From positions 1 through 24,252 of the forward strand of contig CAWKGC010000011.1 of the NCBI GenBank assembly GCA_963849005.1: DNA of 24,252 nucleotides. Reading direction: 5' to 3'. Under the pieces are notes generated by a model that worked only from the letters and a program-made list of their open reading frames with translations, ran no database searches and was not told the origin of the DNA. The position numbers and the translations under genes are program-made. This DNA comes from CAWKGC01 sp963849005 (GTDB taxonomy: Bacteria; Pseudomonadota; Gammaproteobacteria; Burkholderiales; Usitatibacteraceae). Below are positions 18,192 to 24,252 of the stretch, one piece after another (the first letter of the stretch is position 1; each line of letters begins with the position of its first letter).

Positions 18192-19001
18192 TCAAGCGAG
18201 GCCGACCAGCCGCGCCACCGCCTGCCGCGTGCTCATGCCCTCGGAGAGCCCGAGGTGCCTTGCGGCCGCATTCACGCGGCTGATGACGCCGGTTTCGTAG
18301 GTCGACAGGCCGTCGCCGATGCGCGCGCTTGCGGCAGACACGGTCGCCGCCGCGATGGCGCGCTTGTCGAGCGCGGGAAGGCGCGTGAATCCCGCGCCGT
18401 CCTTGCCGCCACCGGCATCGTTGAAGAAGACCGCGAATGCATCGACCCGCGGAGCGCTCGACGCATCGCCGCCCAGGAGGCCGCCATGGGAACCGGTGAC
18501 GAGGATCTTGCGCCGGTCTTCTTCCTTCTCCAGCGAGATCGAATCGAGCGCCCACACCTCGCGATGGCCGCTGTTGGGGATGCGCCGGCGCGTCTCGCCG
18601 ATTTCAGGCGGAGGCCGCTTGGCCGGCTCGGCGATCTTCGCGAGCAGCGCGGCGGCCTCGATGACGGGCATGCCGGGACGGCAACCCATGGTCGCGGCAA
18701 CATTGTTGGCCGTGGAAACGATTCCCGATTCGAACATGTCGCGGCCGTCGCCGATGCGCGCGCTCAGGTAGTCCACCGCGCACGCGCCGATGCCGAGGCC
18801 GTCCAGCCAGAAGAGCCCTGCGACGCCGGCGGAATCGCGCCCGACCGCGGCGTCGTTGAGCACCACCGCGCGAACCCCCGCCTTGGCGGAAAGGTAAGCG
18901 GCGTAGATTCCGCCATGCGAAGCGCAGATCGCCACGCGGCCCGCCGCGGAGCGCTTGAGCAAGGTCGCGGAGTCGAGGACCAGGGGGGCCGAGGCGGGCA
19001 T
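18192..19001 (-). CDS. Protein of unknown function made of two tandem copies of one domain
   Basis: I do not recognise a named family for this 269-residue protein. It is an internal duplication. Copy A (about 24-122) and copy B (about 167-267) share the same ordered motifs: SHGG (28, 171), ND (49, 194), GxDxAG (54, 199), SARIGDG (80, 225), GIVS or GVIS (93, 238) followed by an Asn-rich helix, and GM (110, 255) before a last helix. Spacings between matching motifs are the same from ND onward. The linker (about 125-165) is Pro/charged. No signal peptide or membrane segment is seen, so a cytosolic protein is expected. The repeated His, Asp and Arg-Ile-Gly-Asp positions look like ligand or active-site residues of a pseudo-dimer. 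It is divergent from the SPFH gene. A TAGAAT box ends 5 nt before the ATG, so it may be leaderless. Confidence 0.85.
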   Translation of the reverse strand: MPASAPLVLDSATLLKRSAAGRVAICASHGGIYAAYLSAKAGVRAVVLNDAAVGRDSAGVAGLFWLDGLGIGACAVDYLSARIGDGRDMFESGIVSTANNVAATMGCRPGMPVIEAAALLAKIAEPAKRPPPEIGETRRRIPNSGHREVWALDSISLEKEEDRRKILVTGSHGGLLGGDASSAPRVDAFAVFFNDAGGGKDGAGFTRLPALDKRAIAAATVSAASARIGDGLSTYETGVISRVNAAARHLGLSEGMSTRQAVARLVGLA

Positions 19002-19007
19002 GCCCCC

Positions 19008-19013
19008 ATTCTA
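19008..19013 (-). promoter_or_regulatory. -10-like TAGAAT box for the duplicated-domain gene
   Basis: Read on the minus strand, GGCTAGAAT is followed by six nucleotides and then ATG 19001. The spacing predicts transcription starting at or next to the start codon. No Shine-Dalgarno or clear -35 is visible. Confidence 0.35.
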
Positions 19014-19021
19014 GCCGGGGC

Positions 19022-19059
19022 TTGACAGCGCCGGCCGTTTGTATCAAAGTGATATCACT
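19022..19059 (+). promoter_or_regulatory. Promoter/operator region of the SPFH-RHH gene pair
   Basis: A consensus -35 TTGACA stands at 19022-19027; no equally good -10 is visible at normal spacing. Within the expected promoter core lies a perfect 12-bp palindrome, AGTGATATCACT (19048-19059). A further TATCA (19042-19046) gives a TATCA direct repeat with an 11-nt period. Tandem palindromic subsites of this type are typical of ribbon-helix-helix repressors, and one is encoded by the second gene of the pair. Autoregulation is inferred. Confidence 0.5.
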
Positions 19060-19068
19060 GCAATAGCA

Positions 19069-19084
19069 GCGGCAAGCCTGCCGC
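19069..19084 (+). other. Small hairpin in the SPFH leader
   Basis: GCGGCA and TGCCGC pair around a 4-nt loop (AGCC), ending 6 nt before the Shine-Dalgarno site GAGGAA (19091-19096). It could influence translation of the SPFH gene; there is no U-tract, so it is not a classical terminator. Confidence 0.35.
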
Positions 19085-19101
19085 AATGTTGAGGAACCGT
19101 C

Positions 19102-19983
19102 ATGAAAGACATTCGCAAGGACGCCACGTACGAGCAGCCGATCACCACCTTCAACGGCATTTTCATGCTCCTGGTGCTGCTGGGACTGATCGCCGCGACC
19201 GCATTCCTGTTCATTTCCCGGGCCGTCGGGCCGGGCGTCGGCGCGGCGGTGCTGACCGTGGTGGTCGCCGCCGGCTTCTTCATGCTGCAGCCCAACGAGG
19301 CGGCGGCGATCATGCTGTTCGGCGACTACGCGGGCACCGACCGCAACGCGGGGCTGCGCTGGTACTGGCCGTGGTACTCGCGCAAGAAAGTGAGCCTGCG
19401 CGCGAGGAACCTCAACGGCGAGCGCCTCAAGGTGAACGACAAGCGCGGCAACCCGATCGAGATCGCCGCCGTGGTCGTGTGGCGGGTCGAGGACACCGCG
19501 CAGGCGCTCTTCGACGTCGAGGACTTCGAGGTCTACGTGCGCCTGCAGAGCGAATCCGCCCTGCGCCACCTCGCCTCGAACTACAACTATGACGAAGGCG
19601 AGGGGTACGGCACCGTGCATGAGGTCACGCTGCGCGCCGGGGCCGACACGGTGGCCGAGGCGCTGCAGCGCGAACTGCAGCTGCGCATCGCGCTCGCCGG
19701 CCTGAACATCGTCGAGGCCAAGCTCACGCACCTGGCCTACGCGCCCGAGATCGCGGGCGCCATGCTGCGCCGCCAGCAGGCCGAGGCCGTGATCAGCGCG
19801 CGCTCCAAGATCGTCATCGGCGCGGTGAGCATGGTGGAGATGGCGCTGAAGAGCCTCTCGGAGAAGAACGTCGTCGAACTCGACGACGAAAGGCGCGCGG
19901 CGATGGTGTCCAACCTCATGGTCGTGCTCTGCTCGGAGCGCGACACGCAGCCCATCGTCAATACCGGCACGCTCTACAACTAG
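19102..19983 (+). CDS. SPFH/Band 7 (stomatin-like) membrane protein
   Basis: Predicted membrane-anchored scaffold protein of 293 residues. Two hydrophobic helices (about 21-43 and 46-63) are followed by an SPFH domain: QPNEAAAIMLFGDYAGT, GLRWYWPWYSRKKVSLRARN, GNPIEIAAVVVWRVEDTAQALFDVEDFEVYV, and ALRHLASNYNYDE. A long charged helix follows (ELQLRIALAGLNIVEAKLTHLAYAPEIAGAMLRRQQAEAVISARSK has the usual slipin register), and the protein ends with a short tail. Stomatin-like proteins assemble into oligomers on membranes and organise proteases or other partners; no NfeD-type partner is encoded here. The start has a good Shine-Dalgarno site (GAGGAA, 5 nt before ATG). The ribbon-helix-helix gene begins 15 nt downstream. 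Confidence 0.9.
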   Translation: MKDIRKDATYEQPITTFNGIFMLLVLLGLIAATAFLFISRAVGPGVGAAVLTVVVAAGFFMLQPNEAAAIMLFGDYAGTDRNAGLRWYWPWYSRKKVSLRARNLNGERLKVNDKRGNPIEIAAVVVWRVEDTAQALFDVEDFEVYVRLQSESALRHLASNYNYDEGEGYGTVHEVTLRAGADTVAEALQRELQLRIALAGLNIVEAKLTHLAYAPEIAGAMLRRQQAEAVISARSKIVIGAVSMVEMALKSLSEKNVVELDDERRAAMVSNLMVVLCSERDTQPIVNTGTLYN

Positions 19984-19998
19984 CCGCCGGCGGCGACG

Positions 19999-20175
19999 AT
20001 GGCCGAAAAGAAGGCGTTCCTGCTTCGCGTCGACCCGCAACTGTGGGCGGAGCTGGAACGCCTCGCCGAGGCCGAGCTTCGCTCGGTCAATGGCCAGGTC
20101 GAGTATCTCCTTCGCGAGGCGCTTTCCAGGCGCGGGGTGGCGGGGAAACCGCAGGGCAAGGGAAGGAAAAGCTGA
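19999..20175 (+). CDS. Small Arc-type ribbon-helix-helix protein
   Basis: Short gene of 58 residues, MAEKKAFLLRVDPQLWAELE onward. The N-terminal strand KAFLLRVDPQ would be the DNA-contacting beta-strand. It is followed by helix A (LWAELERLAEAELRS) and, after the conserved VNGQVEYLL turn, helix B, then a basic Gly/Lys-rich tail. This is the pattern of Arc/MetJ-type ribbon-helix-helix DNA-binding proteins. It lies 15 nt after the SPFH stop on the same strand. I recall SPFH genes followed by such a small Arc-like gene in other proteobacteria. It is a candidate autorepressor acting on the palindrome at 19048-19059; a toxin-antitoxin role is less likely as no toxin gene adjoins it. Confidence 0.82.
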   Translation: MAEKKAFLLRVDPQLWAELERLAEAELRSVNGQVEYLLREALSRRGVAGKPQGKGRKS

Positions 20176-20230
20176 TCAACCGCCGCCCTGCGGCCGGCCC
20201 GGCCCCAGGGAATTCGTCCGGGGCACGATT
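20176..20230. terminator. Short convergent gap with weak hairpin
   Basis: Between the stops of the RHH gene (plus) and the DUF2062 gene (minus). GCCGC-CCT-GCGGC can form a 5-bp stem near its left end, and GCCCC/GGGGC a second one further on. Neither has a T-run, so termination here is only a guess. Confidence 0.25.
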
Positions 20231-20788
20231 TCAGCGGGCGGCCTTCGCGCGCCGCGCGTGCCTCGTGCGCCATGCCCAGGTCACGGCGACGCGCCACGCG
20301 AGCATCGTGAGGACGTAGCCCCCGATCGCGAACAACGTGCACTGGATGGCGAGCCCGATCAGGAGGGTGTCGCCCATCGAGGCGAACCAGGAGAAGAGGG
20401 TGGGGACGAGGCTCTTGAACGATTCCCAGGTCCAGGCGATGTCGGGCGGCACCATGAGGGGCGACGACTCGCCCGTCACCAGTTGGCCCATGTTGTAAGC
20501 GAGGATGTACAGCGGCACGAAGGTCAGCGGGTTGGTGTAGAGCGTGGTGAATGCGGCCGCCGGAATGTTGGCCCGCAGCGGGATGGCGATGAGAACGGCG
20601 GCGAGTATCTGGACCGGGCCGGGAATGAGGCCCGTCACGAGGCCGATCGCCACGCCCAGGGCGACCGCGCGCCGGTGCAGGTGCCAAAGCCTGGGATGCG
20701 ACAGGGCGGGAGCGCACCACCGCAGCCAGCGATGGCCGTGAATGCTTTCCGGCGTGGGAAGCATCTTCCTCAGCTTGCGTCGGATCAT
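20231..20788 (-). CDS. DUF2062 domain membrane protein
   Basis: Membrane protein of 185 residues. After a basic N-terminus (MIRRKLRKMLPTPESI) come the DUF2062 features: HRRAVALGVAIGLVTGLIPG, PVQILAAVLIAIPLRANIP, then AAAFTTLYTNPLTFVPLYILAYNMGQ. A final helix (about 145-170) precedes a strongly basic tail. About four transmembrane segments are expected. The function is unknown; members often sit next to genes for envelope processes. Its ATG (20788-20786) overlaps the MFS stop (ATGA), so the two are translationally coupled. Confidence 0.88.
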   Translation of the reverse strand: MIRRKLRKMLPTPESIHGHRWLRWCAPALSHPRLWHLHRRAVALGVAIGLVTGLIPGPVQILAAVLIAIPLRANIPAAAFTTLYTNPLTFVPLYILAYNMGQLVTGESSPLMVPPDIAWTWESFKSLVPTLFSWFASMGDTLLIGLAIQCTLFAIGGYVLTMLAWRVAVTWAWRTRHARRAKAAR

Positions 20789-22011
20789 GCGCTGGATCGC
20801 TCCTGTCTTTCCTCGGGTGGCACCACTTTCCGGAATTCCCGCCACAGCAACAGATCGTAGGTGATCTTGAGGACGCCGGCGCAAACGAGCGGGACGCCGA
20901 GCCCGGCGCCCTGCATGAGGACGCCCGCGATCATGGGCGAGACCGCCCAGCCGCCGGAGCGGACCAGGTTGGTGATGCCCGAGGCGGCGAGCCTCTCCTC
21001 CGGCTTCACCACCGCCATGACGTACGACTGCCGCGTCGGCACGTCCATCTCGTTCAGCGATTCGCGCAGCAGGAAGAAGAATGCCGCCCAGTAGAAGTCG
21101 TCCATGGCCACGATGGTGAAGAGCAGGAACGACGTCGGGATGTGCGTGAACACCATGGTGTTGATCAGCCCGATGCGCTTCGACAGCCACGCGGCGCCGA
21201 GGTGCGACATGGCCGAGAGCGCGCGCCCGGCGCTGAAGAGCAGCGCCACGGTCCCCGCGCTCGCGCCGAAACGCTCGGCGAAGAAGTAGGCGAAGAGCGC
21301 CGAGCCGATGAACCCGCCGCCGAGCGCGTCGATGAGGAACAGCAGCGAGATCTTGGTGACGATCGGCTTGCTCTCGGGCGAGAGGTGCTTCAGCTCCACC
21401 GGCGCGGCGCCTTCGATGCGGCGCGGCAGGCGCGCGTAGAGCAGCGCCGCGGCGATGTAGAGCACGCAGAAGAGCGAGAGGGCGAGCCGCATCGCGTCGA
21501 GCAGCGCGAAGCCGGCGAACTTCTCCAGCAGCGTCGGCAGCGCCGCAAGCAGCCCTCCCGCCGCGTAACCGATGTCGAGCAGCACGTTGTACCAGGCGAA
21601 CACCTGCGTGCGGTCCTCGTTGCTGGTGGTGGCCGGAAAGAGCGCCTGCTCGAGGATCGGGATGGCGCCCCGGTCGCGGCCGTGGATGTTGAACATGCCG
21701 ACGAAAGCCGCGACCAGGATCAGGGAATAGGCGTCGGTCGCGATGAAGAGCGCGCCGCCCAGCGCGGGCAGCACGGTCATCGCGACGAGCATCGGACGCT
21801 CGGCAATCCGCGGTCCGACCAGGAGCGTCACCAGCGCGCCGAGCGCCGCGCCCCACAGCGCCGCGGACAGCACCACGCCGATCTGCACGGCGGCAAGTCC
21901 CAGCCGCGCGCAATACAGGCCGATCAGCACGGCCATCAGCCCGATGGCCAGCGCCCTCAGGAAGGCGGCGACATAAAGAATTCGCCGGATCTGCGCGGCA
22001 TGCGGAGGCAT
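20785..22011 (-). CDS. Major facilitator superfamily transporter
   Basis: Twelve-helix secondary transporter of 408 residues. Hydrophobic segments recur through the length (for example AFLRALAIGLMAVLIGLYCA, GVVLSAALWGAALGALVTLL, FLIDALGGGFIGSALFAYFF). Motif-A-like basic loops occur at GPRIAERP and, in the second half, WLSKRIGLIN. The motifs MFNIHGRDRGAIPILEQALF and ESLNEMDVPTRQSYVMAVVKPEER are distinctive of a drug/metabolite-type subgroup. The substrate cannot be inferred. The open frame extends upstream to 22158, but the residues before 22041 read through hairpin-rich non-coding DNA. ATG 22011 (MPPHAAQIRRILYV) is preferred and ATG 22041 is possible. It is followed by the DUF2062 gene with a 4-nt overlap. 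Confidence 0.88.
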   Translation of the reverse strand: MPPHAAQIRRILYVAAFLRALAIGLMAVLIGLYCARLGLAAVQIGVVLSAALWGAALGALVTLLVGPRIAERPMLVAMTVLPALGGALFIATDAYSLILVAAFVGMFNIHGRDRGAIPILEQALFPATTSNEDRTQVFAWYNVLLDIGYAAGGLLAALPTLLEKFAGFALLDAMRLALSLFCVLYIAAALLYARLPRRIEGAAPVELKHLSPESKPIVTKISLLFLIDALGGGFIGSALFAYFFAERFGASAGTVALLFSAGRALSAMSHLGAAWLSKRIGLINTMVFTHIPTSFLLFTIVAMDDFYWAAFFFLLRESLNEMDVPTRQSYVMAVVKPEERLAASGITNLVRSGGWAVSPMIAGVLMQGAGLGVPLVCAGVLKITYDLLLWREFRKVVPPEERQERSSA

Positions 22012-22104
22012 GCCGGGGATGATACCGCCTGACTTCGTCATTCCCGCCAGAGCGGCATTCCGGAAGTAGCGATCCCCGGCGAAGCCCTCCCTTTCGACCC
22101 GGCG

Positions 22105-22155
22105 CCGGTGCGCTTGCCGGCACCGGGTTGACGCCCTCGTGGATCGGGCGTCTTT
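22105..22155. other. Two adjacent hairpins, the second with a short T-run
   Basis: CCGGTGC/GCACCGG (22105-22111 and 22120-22126) is the first hairpin. GACGCCC/GGGCGTC (22130-22136 and 22146-22152) is the second, followed by TTT. They lie between the divergent-orientation-free minus-strand genes, downstream of no plus-strand gene, so a terminator role is doubtful. The second has an inverted copy at 22337-22360. Confidence 0.45.
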
Positions 22156-22158
22156 CAT

Positions 22159-22479
22159 GTAGCGTCGCGGCGATTGTCGGTGACGATGCGCCTCTCAAAA
22201 GGGAGGGCTTCACCGAGGCTCGCATGGACATCGCTGCGCGAGGCGCGAAGCGCGCGCTCCTTACGCGCAGGCGGGGGCGGGGCGGTTCCCTTCGGGAGGC
22301 GCGACACTCACGCCAAGCTCGGCGGTACTGCATAAGGACGCCCGATCTGACGAGGGCGTCGGCGCGGTCGTGAACACCGTCATGCCACCGGGTCGAGGGG
22401 AACCTCCCGCCACCGCCACTATTTCATCTCGCCGGGTCGAAGGGAACCGCCCCGCCACCGCCACCCATTCGCTTCCCGA
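22159..22479. repeat. Gene-free region with inverted and direct repeats
   Basis: No credible gene was found in this 320-nt stretch; its short open frames have no recognisable protein. It holds a perfect 19-bp inverted repeat (22276-22294 against 22438-22456, GGCGGGGCGGTTCCCTTCG). A direct repeat of about 32 nt has copies at 22388-22419 and 22432-22464, with one mismatch and one small indel. A GACGCCC/GGGCGTC hairpin (22337-22360) is a near-perfect inverted copy of the one at 22130-22152. The set looks like remnants of small non-coding mobile or palindromic elements. Confidence 0.6.
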
Positions 22480-23525
22480 TCAGATCGTCGGTTTCTTGCG
22501 CAGGAACTCCAGGCGGTCGAGCGAGCGGATCTTCAGGTCGCGCACGCTGTTGCCCTGCAGTACCTTGAAGCGCAGCTCGACGCCGGGGCTTCCCGCCGCC
22601 CACATGATTCGGTAGAGCTGCGGGAGCGCGGTGACCTTCTCGCCGTTCACCGAAAGGATGATGTCCCCGGGCCTGATCCCGCCTCGGCGGCGGGGCTGTC
22701 CTCCGTCACGCGCAGCACCTTGACGTGGCCGTCGACCTCGAGCGAGTTCACGCCGATCCACGGCCGCACGCCGACTTTCGAGCGCCCGGTCTGCAGCATC
22801 TCGTCGAGGATGGGCTTCAACAGGTCCACGGGCACGAACATGTTTCCCGGCAGCCTTTCACCCGGCGACATCGCGTCCATCACGAACAGCGAGCCGATGC
22901 CGACCAGCTCGCCATCCTTGTTGATCAACGCGGCGCCGGAATGGTCCGCGCGCGGCGGCGAGGTGAAGATCGCGCCGTCGATCGCATATTCCCAGTAACC
23001 GGCGAACGGGCGCTTGGACACGACCGTCGCGACTGTAACGGCGCCATCTGCGCCGCCCGAGGCAATCATCACGCGGTCGAGCTCCTCGACCTTGCCCGAG
23101 GAGCCGAGCCTGACGGGCCTGGAGCCCAGCGGCCCGAGCGGGCGCACCAGCCCGAAGCCCGTCGCATGGTCGTAGGCGACGACGGTGGCGGGCAGCGTCT
23201 TGCCCTCGTGGTTGGTGACCTCGACCTTCTCCGCCTCGAGGACGAGGTAGCCGATGGTGAGCACCAGTCCCGACGGCGCGATCAGGACGCCGCTGCCGGC
23301 GCGCTCGGCGCCCAGCGTGCGGCTGGTGCGCGCATTGCCGATCGCCTTCACCTTCACTTGCACCACCGCGTTGGTCGCCTCCAGGAGCGTCTGGTAGGAG
23401 GCCTCGTCTTCCCTGGGCGCGGCGGAGGGGGGCAACGATTTGCTCGCCGCGGCGCCGGCGTCGAAGCCGAAGGCCGCGAACAGGGCGGCGATGAAGACCG
23501 GGAAGGTGGGGGAGATGGCACGCAT
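22480..23525 (-). CDS. HtrA-like secreted protein with PDZ domain, catalytic residues substituted, one frameshift
   Basis: Trypsin-fold plus PDZ protein of about 348 residues after correction. A signal peptide (about 1-28) leads into an S1C-type domain (about 48-215) and a C-terminal PDZ domain (about 255-345: IGVNSLEVDGHVKVLRV, then RPGDIILSVNGEKVTAL and GVELRFKVLQG). The usual HtrA triad is altered: in VLTIGYLVLE the His position is Tyr93, and in DHATGFGL the Asp position is Gly123. Ser196 remains in DHSGAAL, though not in the normal GNSGG context. It is therefore probably not an ordinary protease. The frame breaks at EAG near 22678-22680; one more G in the GGG run restores RPGDIIL. The start at 23525 has an ideal Shine-Dalgarno site (GGAGG, 23535-23531). 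The apparent in-frame fusion to hyi upstream is an artefact of a second frameshift. Confidence 0.85.
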
Positions 23526-23530
23526 GCTTG

Positions 23531-23535
23531 CCTCC
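23531..23535 (-). promoter_or_regulatory. Shine-Dalgarno site of the HtrA-like gene
   Basis: GGAGG on the minus strand, 5 nt before ATG 23525. It shows that translation of the HtrA-like protein starts here, although the raw reading frame runs in from hyi. Confidence 0.75.
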
Positions 23536-23574
23536 GGAAGGAACACGAAGTCCTGCTGCCATTTAGCGCCCGAT

Positions 23575-23607
23575 GCGCCCGCGGGGCAAGGCGAGAATTG
23601 CGGGCGC
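23575..23607. terminator. Hairpin between hyi and the HtrA-like gene
   Basis: GCGCCCGC (23575-23582) and GCGGGCGC (23600-23607) form a perfect 8-bp GC stem with a 17-nt loop, just past the corrected hyi stop. There is no T-run, so it is at best a weak or Rho-assisted terminator or an mRNA-stabilising structure. Confidence 0.35.
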
Positions 23608-23611
23608 GGCC

Positions 23612-24252
23612 TCAGCCGCGAAACCAGCCCAGCGAGTGCCGTGGCCCCGCTGGGCCGGTACTCGGCCGCGACCCAGCCGTCGTAGCCGATGCGGTCGAGA
23701 TGCCCGAACAGGAACGGGTAGCTGATCTCGCCCGTTCCCGGCTCGTGCCGTCCCGGCGAATCGGCAAACTGCACGTGCCCGATCAACGGCAGGAGCCGCT
23801 TCATCGTTTCCGCGAGGTCGCCTTCCATCACCTGCATGTGGTAGCAGTCGTACTGGATCTTCATGTTGGCGAGGCCCGCGTCGCGCGCGAGGTCGGCCGC
23901 CTGCTGCGAGCCCGAAAGATAAATGCCGGGCACGTCGCGCGTGTTGAGCGGCTCGATCATGAGCGTGATGCCGGCCGCGCCGAGTGCTTCGCCCGCGTGG
24001 CGCAGGTTCGCGATCAGCGTGGCGCTCACCGCGCCCGGGTCGGCGTCGGGCGGCGTCTTCCCGCAAATGCAGTTGATGCGCTTCGCTCCGAGCGCGTCCG
24101 CGTAGCGCAGGGCGTCGGCAACGCCCGCGCGGAACTCCGCCTCCCGGCCGGCAATGCAGGCCATGCCGAACTCGCCTGCCGCGCGGTCGCCCATCGGCAG
24201 GTTGAAGAGGATCACCTCGACGCCCGCCGCCGCAGCTGCCCTGGCGACTTCG
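23612..24252 (-). CDS. hyi: Hydroxypyruvate isomerase, 3' part, with one frameshift near its end
   Basis: TIM-barrel isomerase interconverting hydroxypyruvate and tartronate semialdehyde in glyoxylate/glycerate metabolism. The 5' end lies beyond the window; the frame is open through the edge (EVARAAAAAGVEVILFNLPMGD). Family motifs are FNLPMGDRAAGEFGMACIAG, ALGAKRINCICGK, the metal-ligand Glu in IEPLNTRDVPGIYL, YDCYHMQVMEGDLAETM, and HVQFADSPGRHEPGTGEI. The second metal Glu is in AAEYRPSG. The raw frame then continues into the next gene, but removing one G from the GGGG run (plus-strand CCCC, 23645-23648) gives PSGPRHSLGWFRG and a TGA at 23614-23612, the typical family end. So this is one extra base, not a fusion. 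The substrate may link to the tartrate/malate dehydrogenase far upstream, which is speculation. Confidence 0.9.

Noticed and set aside
19999..20175. Antitoxin of a toxin-antitoxin pair
   Set aside because: No small toxin gene adjoins the ribbon-helix-helix gene; its partner is a full-size SPFH protein.
22159..22479. CRISPR-like array from the two direct repeats
   Set aside because: Only two copies, imperfect, with a 12-nt spacer and no cas genes.
22647..24215. A 522-residue open frame joining hydroxypyruvate isomerase to an HtrA-like protein
   Set aside because: A TGA in the proper hyi frame, the normal hyi C-terminus (SLGWFRG), and a signal peptide with an ideal Shine-Dalgarno site inside the frame show two genes joined by a one-base error.

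Overview
The window is a strongly G+C-rich bacterial chromosome segment, densely packed and without plasmid, phage or IS genes. A Bug-type solute receptor, an fds-type NAD formate dehydrogenase, a TtuC/DmlA-type dehydrogenase, a patatin with a cyclic-nucleotide domain and a hydroxypyruvate isomerase suggest a betaproteobacterium close to Burkholderiales. That placement is inferred from gene content, not from a marker gene.

Layout. (1) 21-7207, plus strand: a fused FdsG/FdsB formate dehydrogenase subunit, the catalytic subunit FdsA, a Bug periplasmic receptor, a TIGR03067-like lipoprotein and a tartrate/D-malate dehydrogenase. A perfect 37-bp inverted repeat made of 10-bp units lies between the two formate dehydrogenase genes. 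(2) 7294-12823, plus: a cNMP-binding patatin phospholipase and a large AsmA-like envelope protein. Both have GTG starts with an extended -10-like box at leaderless distance. (3) 12839-19001, minus: a TPR/O-GlcNAc-transferase-like protein, a cytidylate-kinase-like/BON fusion, a chemotaxis receptor, a secreted Cache protein and an unknown protein built from two copies of one domain. The Cache, receptor and kinase-BON genes are separated by 12-nt gaps and look like one operon. (4) 19102-20175, plus: an SPFH/stomatin-like membrane protein followed by a 58-residue ribbon-helix-helix protein. A palindrome upstream of the pair is a candidate operator. (5) 20231-22011, minus: a DUF2062 membrane protein and an MFS transporter, overlapping by ATGA. 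(6) 22012-22479: a gene-free stretch rich in repeats and hairpins. (7) 22480-24252, minus: an HtrA-like PDZ protein whose catalytic His and Asp positions look substituted, and the 3' part of hydroxypyruvate isomerase, cut by the window end.

Sequence quality matters here. Five unrelated genes (fdsA, the AsmA-like gene, the chemotaxis receptor, hyi and the HtrA-like gene) carry seven single-base frameshifts. In each case the conserved protein resumes in the next frame. Six fit one extra base and one fits a missing base. Such scatter over otherwise well-conserved genes points to consensus errors more than to gene decay, so the corrected extents are given below. One consequence is that the apparent hyi/protease fusion is an artefact and the receptor recovers a normal WKEF C-terminus.
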